Assembly (NCBI GenBank): GCA_029820875.1
Contig: JALGUK010000286.1
Span: 1 to 5,743, forward strand
DNA length: 5,743 bases
Reading direction: 5' to 3'
From: Candidatus Zipacnadia bacterium
Lineage (GTDB): Bacteria > Armatimonadota > UBA5377 > JALGUK01
Every line of letters starts with the position of its first letter. The stretch's first letter is position 1. Both the position numbers and the translations under genes were made by a program. Shown here piece by piece: positions 1-4,229 of this stretch. A model generated the notes under the pieces. The model did no database searches, was not told the DNA's origin, and worked only from the letters and a program-made list of their open reading frames with translations.

Positions 1-350
1 CCGATTGCAATCGGCTCGCCCCTCCTTCCGAGGACGCACATCGCCTCGCACTGTGTCTCCTGGGGGCAGACCCGCCCGCAAACGGCTGGAAGCACGTTGG
101 TCTCCTTGATCTTGCGCGCGGCCTCCGCAAACTTCCCATCACGTATCAAAGCTATGAACGCGGGGATGTCGACAGCTACGGGGCAACCGTCAATACACTT
201 CGGATTCTTGCATTGCAGGCAGCGACTGGCCTCGGCAACCGCCTGTTGCGGCGTGTAGCCGAGCGGTACCTCGTTGAAATTGTGAATCCTTTGCTCAGGG
301 GGTTGCTCGGGCATCGGCTGGCGGGGTGCTTTCGATGGGTGCTCAGGCAT
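1..350 (-). CDS. nfnB: NfnB / GltA-like NADPH oxidoreductase subunit, N-terminal part (cut by window edge)
   Basis: First 116 codons of a gene running off the left edge. The product resembles the large subunit of NADH-dependent reduced ferredoxin:NADP+ oxidoreductase (NfnB/SudA), homologous to the glutamate synthase small subunit; databases often call it gltA. Visible is the N-terminal double [4Fe-4S] domain: RCLQCKNPKCIDGCPV (Cys44, 47, 52, 56) and CGRVCPQETQCEAMC (Cys91, 95, 101, 105), followed by the family hallmark VLGRRGEPIAIG. The FAD- and NADPH-binding domains lie outside the window. The start is the ATG at 348-350, with GGAGG (complement of 358-362) 7 nt upstream. It lies 42 bp downstream of nfnA on the same strand, the usual order for this pair. 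A Pro/Gln-rich stretch of about 20 residues precedes the conserved part. The family call is secure. The Nfn role rather than glutamate synthase or sulfide dehydrogenase rests on the paired nfnA. Confidence 0.88.
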   Translation of the reverse strand, partial: MPEHPSKAPRQPMPEQPPEQRIHNFNEVPLGYTPQQAVAEASRCLQCKNPKCIDGCPVAVDIPAFIALIRDGKFAEAARKIKETNVLPAVCGRVCPQETQCEAMCVLGRRGEPIAI

Positions 351-392
351 GAGTGTTCCTCCAAGGGCTTAGCCGCAACCGGCGGCCTCAGT

Positions 393-1235
393 CTAACCCG
401 CATGCTTGCTCCTGCAGTGCGGTGGCCACTGGGCGGCCTGCTTCTCCTCAGCTTTGTATGTGCTCTGGCGCTTCATCAAGAGGTCATAGTTAACCAGATG
501 GCCGTCGAACTCGGGGCCGTCCACACACGCGAACTTCGTCTCCCCACCGACCTCAACCCGACACCCTCCGCACATCCCTGTCCCGTCAACCATAATCGGA
601 TTGAGGCTGACCATGGTCTTGATGCCGCGCTCGCGGGTGAGGTTGGAGACGGCCTTCATCATCGGCGTCGGGCCGACGGCCAGCACAAAATCAATTCTTA
701 CGCCATCGTCCAGAAGCTGCTTCAGCACATCAGTGACGAACCCATGGTGTCCGTAGCTGCCGTCATCAGTGGCAACCTCCAGCCGCGAGCAGATTGCGCC
801 AAGCTCTTCTTCGAGAATCAGCAGTTCCCTGGTCCGTGCTCCGATTATACCTATCAGTTCATTCCCTGCGTCCGATAGCGCCTCAGCAATGGGAAGAACC
901 GGTGCTGTTCCATACCCACCCCCGATGACGCAGGCTGTTCCATACCGCTCGATGTGCGTCGGTCGCCCCAGAGGACCGACTACATCCATAAGAGAATCCC
1001 CGACATCGAGCTCGGCCAACTCCCCTGTCGTGTGACCCACGACCTGAAAAATCAGCGTGATGGTACCGGCTTCGGGATCGGAGTCCACAATCGTCAGCGG
1101 AATCCGCTCCCCGCCCTCGTGGACGCGTATTATGACGAACTGGCCGGCCTTCCGTTTCCTGGCAATCTTGGGCTGGATAATCTTATACCGGTAAGTCTTG
1201 GGGGCGATTTCCTCGCGGAAAACGATGTCGTTCAT
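393..1235 (-). CDS. nfnA: NfnA-like FAD/[2Fe-2S] ferredoxin-NAD(P)+ oxidoreductase subunit
   Basis: 280-residue ferredoxin-NADP reductase-fold protein of the sulfide/dihydroorotate dehydrogenase-like group, the usual length for NfnA/SudB. In the Nfn complex this subunit carries FAD, a [2Fe-2S] cluster and the NAD(H) site, and with NfnB links NADH, NADPH and ferredoxin by flavin-based electron bifurcation in the cytoplasm. Visible motifs: RIPLTIVD at 44-51 (flavin-binding RxPL[TS]), GGGYGTAP at 105-112 (nucleotide-binding loop), and DGTGMCGGC at 217-225 with Cys237, giving an Asp217/Cys222/Cys225/Cys237 cluster site. The start ATG at 1233-1235 is preceded by GAGGTGA (complement of 1240-1246) with a 4-nt spacer. 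The last 15 or so residues (QAAQWPPHCRSKHAG) extend beyond the usual family end. A strong promoter lies about 100 bp upstream. Dihydroorotate dehydrogenase electron-transfer subunit (PyrK) is the alternative, disfavoured by the adjacent nfnB. Confidence 0.9.
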   Translation of the reverse strand: MNDIVFREEIAPKTYRYKIIQPKIARKRKAGQFVIIRVHEGGERIPLTIVDSDPEAGTITLIFQVVGHTTGELAELDVGDSLMDVVGPLGRPTHIERYGTACVIGGGYGTAPVLPIAEALSDAGNELIGIIGARTRELLILEEELGAICSRLEVATDDGSYGHHGFVTDVLKQLLDDGVRIDFVLAVGPTPMMKAVSNLTRERGIKTMVSLNPIMVDGTGMCGGCRVEVGGETKFACVDGPEFDGHLVNYDLLMKRQSTYKAEEKQAAQWPPHCRSKHAG

Positions 1236-1333
1236 CAGGTCACCTCAGTCCGGGAGGGCAAATCCACGGAAGGGTTCAGCGAACTGGTTCGAGGGGCACG
1301 CAGCCCTGGCAGAAAGCAATTCAAACGGCTGCT

Positions 1334-1362
1334 ATTTTAGCCCGTGTAGTCCTTAGCGTCAA
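1334..1362 (-). promoter_or_regulatory. Sigma-70-like promoter for nfnAB
   Basis: On the minus strand, TTGACG (complement of 1357-1362) and TAAAAT (complement of 1334-1339) are separated by exactly 17 bp: five of six consensus matches in each hexamer with ideal spacing. Transcription would start near 1327, leaving a 5' untranslated leader of about 90 nt before nfnA. This is the best promoter match I found in the window. Confidence 0.7.
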
Positions 1363-1379
1363 GGTCGCATTCAGAAGAC

Positions 1380-1402
1380 GGGAGCGGCAACGGCCCGCTC
1401 CC
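1380..1402. promoter_or_regulatory. Perfect 8-bp inverted repeat between divergent promoters (candidate operator)
   Basis: GGGAGCGG (1380-1387) and its exact reverse complement CCGCTCCC (1395-1402) flank a 7-bp spacer. The palindrome lies upstream of both promoters: 17 bp from the nfnA -35 box and 7 bp from the -35 box of the lipoprotein gene. Its centre is near -55 to -65 of both predicted start sites, where activators often bind. No T-tract follows on either strand, so a terminator is unlikely. Operator function is inference. GC-rich DNA gives such repeats by chance more often than AT-rich DNA. Confidence 0.4.
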
Positions 1403-1409
1403 TGCCCCC

Positions 1410-1439
1410 TTGACGCCCCCGGTCCGCTTGCGATAAACT
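1410..1439 (+). promoter_or_regulatory. Probable sigma-70-like promoter for the lipoprotein gene
   Basis: TTGACG (1410-1415) is followed after 18 bp by TAAACT (1434-1439), which keeps the key A at position 2 and T at position 6 of the -10 box. The predicted start site is near 1446, about 40 bp before the start codon. It is weaker than the opposing nfnAB promoter in -10 match and spacing. Confidence 0.5.
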
Positions 1440-1475
1440 GTTCAGGAAGCATGGACGGCGCAAAAAGTGCCACCC

Positions 1476-1480
1476 GGGAG
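1476..1480 (+). promoter_or_regulatory. Ribosome binding site that decides the lipoprotein start
   Basis: GGGAG lies 8 nt before the ATG at 1489 but only 2 nt before the in-frame ATG at 1483. The spacing favours 1489, which also gives a compact signal peptide beginning MRTT. Confidence 0.6.
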
Positions 1481-1488
1481 AAATGCAG

Positions 1489-1893
1489 ATGAGAACCACA
1501 CTGAGCGCAGTTGTCGTCGTGTGCACTATGTGCTTTATTCTGGCCGGCTGCAGTGGCGGCAACGCCAGCGCCACGGTTCAGATTACAGGGCGGGTGATGG
1601 ATTCCGCAACCGGCAAGCCCGTTGCGGGAGTACTGGTCGAGTTGGGAACCGCGCGCGCTATGTCCGATTCGAACGGAAACTTCACTCTGACGGGCGTGCC
1701 GACCGGTGAGCAGCGCTTCTCGGTTATACCACCCGAAGGGTATACTGCCCCAGCGCCGATAATCATCAATGTCCCGCCCACCGCTTCCACGCTGGCCGAC
1801 CTCGGCACCGGGGAAATCGGGTCATATATTTATGTAAGCTCTTCGGACTCCGGTGGCACCGGTGGAGGGCCACCGCCACCGCCCATCATCTGA
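1489..1893 (+). CDS. Small lipoprotein with a carboxypeptidase-regulatory-like (transthyretin-fold) domain
   Basis: 134-residue exported lipoprotein. Residues 1-21 are a lipoprotein signal peptide: short basic start (MRTT), hydrophobic core, and lipobox ILAGC with Cys21 as the predicted lipidation site. Residues of about 30-96 match the CarboxypepD_reg-like beta-sandwich: VQITGRVMDSATGKPVAGV, then SDSNGNFTLTGVPTG, a typical pattern of strand, turn and DxxGxFxLxGVPxG. Such domains usually mediate binding or adhesion at the cell surface and have no catalytic residues. The C-terminus is low-complexity, GGTGGG followed by five prolines and II, perhaps a flexible tail. An alternative start at 1483 adds two residues but is too close to the GGGAG at 1476-1480. 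The gene has its own probable promoter and lies 24 bp upstream of the metallopeptidase gene, so the two may be co-transcribed. The specific role and ligand are unknown. Confidence 0.85.
   Translation: MRTTLSAVVVVCTMCFILAGCSGGNASATVQITGRVMDSATGKPVAGVLVELGTARAMSDSNGNFTLTGVPTGEQRFSVIPPEGYTAPAPIIINVPPTASTLADLGTGEIGSYIYVSSSDSGGTGGGPPPPPII
1851..1880 (+). other. GC-rich hairpin potential at the end of the lipoprotein gene
   Basis: CGGTGGC (1851-1857) can pair with GCCACCG (1869-1875), and alternative pairings exist with GCCACC at 1875-1880 and with the inner GGTGG/CCACC. The same bases encode the Gly-rich and Pro-rich tail, so the symmetry may come simply from GGN and CCN codons. There is no downstream T-run, so it is not a classical terminator. 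Confidence 0.3.
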
Positions 1894-1917
1894 GCCGACT
1901 CGGCATCGGGAGCACAA

Positions 1918-2493
1918 ATGGCCCTCGACTTCACCGCTCACATGGCACAAGTCATCGCTGACATCGCCGCGCGCTGCCCGGAGTTTGCCCACATTGACTG
2001 CTCGCGCCTGCTGACTTGCTTCGCGCAGGCGCGTACTCCCAGCACACGCGGAGTCTACGCCAAAATCGCCCCGCTGAGATTCGAAGGGGGCGCGGATGTC
2101 GTCGAGCAGCAGGGGCGCGTCTGGCAGATGCCCAAGATAAAGCACGAGGGTCGGGATGTACTGTACCTGATTTACTTTTATCTCCCGCGCTTCTGCAATC
2201 TGCCCCTCGAGTCAAAGCTGGTTACCACCTTTCACGAACTCTACCACATAAGCCCCGAATTCAACGGCGACCTGCGGCGCCTCCCGGGGCGCAATTGGGC
2301 GCACGGGCATTCGCGCAAAGCCTACAACGAGAAAATGCGGGCACTCGTACACAAATACCTTGCTCTTCCGCCCACCGACGGGCTTCTGCGGCCGCTCGAA
2401 GTAGACTTTGCCGCGCTTGTGGCACGGCACGGAGGCGTGATCGGACGGAGGATGACAATGCCAAAGCCGATTGCATTGAACAGCGAGCAGTAA
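1918..2493 (+). CDS. Putative zinc metallopeptidase (HExxH), uncharacterised family
   Basis: 191-residue protein with the zincin motif HELYH (His106, Glu107, His110) in FHELYHISPEFNGDLRRLPG, a pattern I associate with small bacterial proteins annotated only as putative metallopeptidase. His129 and His131 in WAHGHS are candidate third zinc ligands. The segment VLYLIYFYLPRFCN (81-94) just before the active site fits a buried beta strand rather than a membrane helix. No signal peptide is visible, so it should be cytoplasmic. The start ATG at 1918 has GGGAG (1908-1912) 5 nt upstream. The gene follows the lipoprotein gene by 24 bp and probably shares its transcript. The substrate is unknown. The catalytic assignment rests on the motif, not on a characterised relative. 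Confidence 0.78.
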   Translation: MALDFTAHMAQVIADIAARCPEFAHIDCSRLLTCFAQARTPSTRGVYAKIAPLRFEGGADVVEQQGRVWQMPKIKHEGRDVLYLIYFYLPRFCNLPLESKLVTTFHELYHISPEFNGDLRRLPGRNWAHGHSRKAYNEKMRALVHKYLALPPTDGLLRPLEVDFAALVARHGGVIGRRMTMPKPIALNSEQ

Positions 2494-2522
2494 GCCGGGG
2501 GCAGGTGAAGAAAACGAGAAGG

Positions 2523-2599
2523 AAGGAAAGCGCCAGGGTGGTCGTGAAATTAAGAATTAGTGATTTTGTCGGGAAATAGTCGGGTAATGCCCCATCTCT
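2523..2599 (+). pseudogene. Frameshifted remnant of the missing N-terminus of the downstream oxidoreductase
   Basis: Between the metallopeptidase stop and the oxidoreductase ORF lies a possible ribosome site (AAGGA, 2523-2527) followed by GTG at 2538 or 2544. From 2544 one frame reads VKLRIS, like the first beta strand of a Gfo/Idh/MocA Rossmann fold. From 2563 a second frame reads ILSGNSRVMPHL, resembling the glycine loop and the following HLP helix of that family. The oxidoreductase continues in the third frame from about 2600. The distance from 2544 to the conserved VVAF (about 29 codons) matches the family, so the missing N-terminus seems present but broken by small indels. This is interpretation of short matches. 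Confidence 0.4.
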
Positions 2600-3511
2600 G
2601 TGAAGTGTCAGGAGGCGTGCGATGTCGTTGCTTTCGTCGGCACGTCGCCTGCGAGCACGCAAAAGACGGCCGAAACCCTAAGAGGCATCTTTGACTTCCA
2701 GGGGCGCGCCTATACAGATGCCGCAACGATGCTGAATGAGGAATACCCGGACTTAGTCAGCGTATGCACGCCGCCGCCCCTGCATGTTGAACATGCGACC
2801 GCTGCGCTCCAAGCCGGAGCACACGTCCTGTGCGAAAAGCCTCTTATATGGGACTGGAACCTCGGTGGCGACGAGATGCTCGCGAAGGCGAAGGGCGTGG
2901 TTGACCTTACAGCGGAAAAAGACCTCCGCCTTGCCGTCAACACGCAGTACGCAGCCGGCATACCCGGCTACCTCGCCCTCTACGAACAAGAAAGAGGGCC
3001 GCTGGATGACATAAACAGCTTCGTCTTCGAGATGGATTCCAAGGGAGGCGGCGGGAAACGCGAGTGGGAGCCTATCTGGGTCGAGCTGTCCAGCCATTCC
3101 CTGGCGGTCCTGATGAAGTTTGTCCCTGACGGGGAGATTGCCTGGGAGACGGTGGACTGCCGCATCGAACGCAAGCGCACGACCGCGGAATTCGACTACG
3201 TCCGCCCGGACGGGTCATCCGTAAAGGTGCGAATAAGCCACGGCAACATTGCAGAGGGTACTCCTATGCGGCGGTTTGGGGTAAATGATTTCATCGTCAA
3301 CTACGAGGGGCGAAACGACGAAAACGGCATCTATTGTGCGTTCCTGAAGCGGGGCGACCAAGAGCGGAAACTGAAGGATTTCATGCAGGAATCGCTCCAG
3401 AGATTCATCGCCGCCGTGCGGGGAGAGGGTGACGTGTTGTGCAGCGGCGCTGAGGGCTTGCAGAACCTGGAAATGCAAATCCGCCTGCTCGAACGAGGCC
3501 GCCGGGCCTGA
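2600..3511 (+). CDS. Gfo/Idh/MocA family oxidoreductase, lacking its N-terminal nucleotide-binding loop (possible pseudogene)
   Basis: 303-codon ORF whose product matches Gfo/Idh/MocA NAD(P)-dependent sugar or inositol dehydrogenases from the second Rossmann strand onward: VVAFVGTSP (9-17), SVCTPPPLHVEHATAAL (54-70), the catalytic EKP motif (Glu79-Lys80-Pro81) in LCEKPL, and AVNTQY (112-117). The C-terminal substrate domain runs to the end, with ELSSHSLAVL (162-171) where the family has its catalytic His region. The first beta strand and GxGxxG loop that bind NAD(P) are absent. The only in-frame start upstream of the conserved region is a GTG at 2600 with no Shine-Dalgarno sequence, and an in-frame TAA lies at 2585-2587. 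Remnants of the missing part appear upstream in other frames. Either the gene is decaying or the sequence contains indel errors; as it stands the product should not bind cofactor normally. The substrate cannot be inferred. Confidence 0.8.
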   Translation: MKCQEACDVVAFVGTSPASTQKTAETLRGIFDFQGRAYTDAATMLNEEYPDLVSVCTPPPLHVEHATAALQAGAHVLCEKPLIWDWNLGGDEMLAKAKGVVDLTAEKDLRLAVNTQYAAGIPGYLALYEQERGPLDDINSFVFEMDSKGGGGKREWEPIWVELSSHSLAVLMKFVPDGEIAWETVDCRIERKRTTAEFDYVRPDGSSVKVRISHGNIAEGTPMRRFGVNDFIVNYEGRNDENGIYCAFLKRGDQERKLKDFMQESLQRFIAAVRGEGDVLCSGAEGLQNLEMQIRLLERGRRA

Positions 3512-3515
3512 ACAT

Positions 3516-3537
3516 TGAGAGCGTACCCCATCGCTCA
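3516..3537 (+). other. Short imperfect hairpin downstream of the oxidoreductase gene
   Basis: TGAGAGCG (3516-3523) can pair with CGCTCA (3532-3537) with one bulged A and an 8-nt loop. There is no T-run after it, so it is at best a weak processing or pausing structure before the next gene. Confidence 0.2.
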
Positions 3538-3557
3538 GGGATAAAGAGGCACTCTGG

Positions 3558-3917
3558 ATGAGCAGCAAGACGAAAAAAAAGAAGACGACCAAGAAGTCCA
3601 AAAAGTCGAAAACGAAGTGGTTCAACGACTGGGTGAAAATGGCGCTTGTCCTGTTCGTGGGTGGAGCGGCGGGCATCGGGCTGGGCCTTTACTGCGTGCG
3701 GTTCACCCCGGGCAGCACCCTGTTCATCTTCGGGGCGCTGGTCACGTCCATGGGCGGGCTGCTTCTGCTCGGAACCGTGGGGCTGGTCGTCTGGAAGATC
3801 GGGGACGAGCTATTGCTCAGACGCGTACGCTGCCCCAGATGCCACACGGTCAATAAGATTCCGAGGCGGCTCAAGTTCTACCAGTGCAGTGAGTGCGGCC
3901 GGCGAGTGCGGCTGTAA
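3558..3917 (+). CDS. Small two-helix membrane protein with Lys-rich N-terminus and C-terminal zinc ribbon
   Basis: 119-residue protein of no family I recognise. Residues 1-20 are almost entirely Lys, Thr and Ser (KKKKTTKKSKKSKTK), a strongly cationic cytosolic tail. Two hydrophobic segments follow, about 28-46 and 55-79, separated by a short loop, placing both ends in the cytoplasm. Residues 91-119 form a compact zinc ribbon: CPRC (Cys92, Cys95) and CSEC (Cys110, Cys113) in a basic setting (RRLKFY, GRRVRL). The basic tail and ribbon could contact nucleic acid, phospholipid or a partner protein. The start ATG at 3558 has AAGAGG (3544-3549) 8 nt upstream. It lies 46 bp after the oxidoreductase stop and 31 bp before the GlsB/YeaQ-like gene, so it probably opens the three-gene operon. 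The eight consecutive A at 3573-3580 are a slippage-prone site. Confidence 0.8.
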   Translation: MSSKTKKKKTTKKSKKSKTKWFNDWVKMALVLFVGGAAGIGLGLYCVRFTPGSTLFIFGALVTSMGGLLLLGTVGLVVWKIGDELLLRRVRCPRCHTVNKIPRRLKFYQCSECGRRVRL

Positions 3918-3948
3918 TGCGTTCCCGGCCGACTGGGAGGGCTGACCG

Positions 3949-4197
3949 ATGGGATTGCTCGTGCTTATCATCGTGGGCGGAATCGCCGGATGGCTGGCCA
4001 ATATGGCGTTCGGGACGAAACGGCAGGGGTGCCTGATGAACGTCGCGCTCGGCGTCGCCGGGGCCGTCATCGGCGGATTCATCTTTAACCTGCTTGGGGG
4101 CGTCGGGGTGACCGGTCTGAACATTTGGAGCATCATTGTCGCTTTTATCGGAGCGGCGATTCTCCTGAGCATTGTGAAGGCGTTCTCCCCTAAGTAG
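3949..4197 (+). CDS. GlsB/YeaQ/YmgE family small membrane protein
   Basis: 82-residue integral membrane protein, the same length as E. coli YeaQ, of the transglycosylase-associated family (PF04226). Three hydrophobic helices (about 2-20, 30-51 and 57-77) are rich in glycine packing motifs: GGIAGWLA near the start and NVALGVAGAVIGGF in helix 2, both family signatures. These proteins are induced by envelope or general stress in several bacteria, but their biochemical role is unknown; the transglycosylase name is historical and no catalytic domain is present. The start is the ATG at 3949, with a strong GGGAGG (3935-3940) 8 nt upstream. It sits 31 bp after the zinc-ribbon membrane gene and 32 bp before the PilB-like gene, suggesting one transcript. 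Confidence 0.88.
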   Translation: MGLLVLIIVGGIAGWLANMAFGTKRQGCLMNVALGVAGAVIGGFIFNLLGGVGVTGLNIWSIIVAFIGAAILLSIVKAFSPK

Positions 4198-4229
4198 ACA
4201 CTCCAGAGGGACGAAGGGAAAAGGAAGCC

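Noticed and set aside
213..878. Long plus-strand ORF (221 codons) opposite nfnA and nfnB
   Set aside because: Antisense shadow of two clearly recognisable genes. The product has no recognisable domain, and the frame is open because of codon bias on the other strand.
2016..2579. Plus-strand ORF of 187 codons overlapping the metallopeptidase in another frame
   Set aside because: Arg/Ala-rich out-of-frame translation with no ribosome site. Only its last codons (VKLRIS) are of interest, as part of the broken oxidoreductase N-terminus.
3516..3537. Hairpin after the oxidoreductase considered as a rho-independent terminator
   Set aside because: The stem is short and bulged and is not followed by a T-run.
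3573..3856. A-AAA-AAG slippery sequence in the zinc-ribbon membrane gene with a long open -1 frame
   Set aside because: The heptamer is in the right phase for -1 slippage, but it falls in a Lys tail where such runs are expected. No stimulatory hairpin is obvious, and the -1 product resembles nothing.
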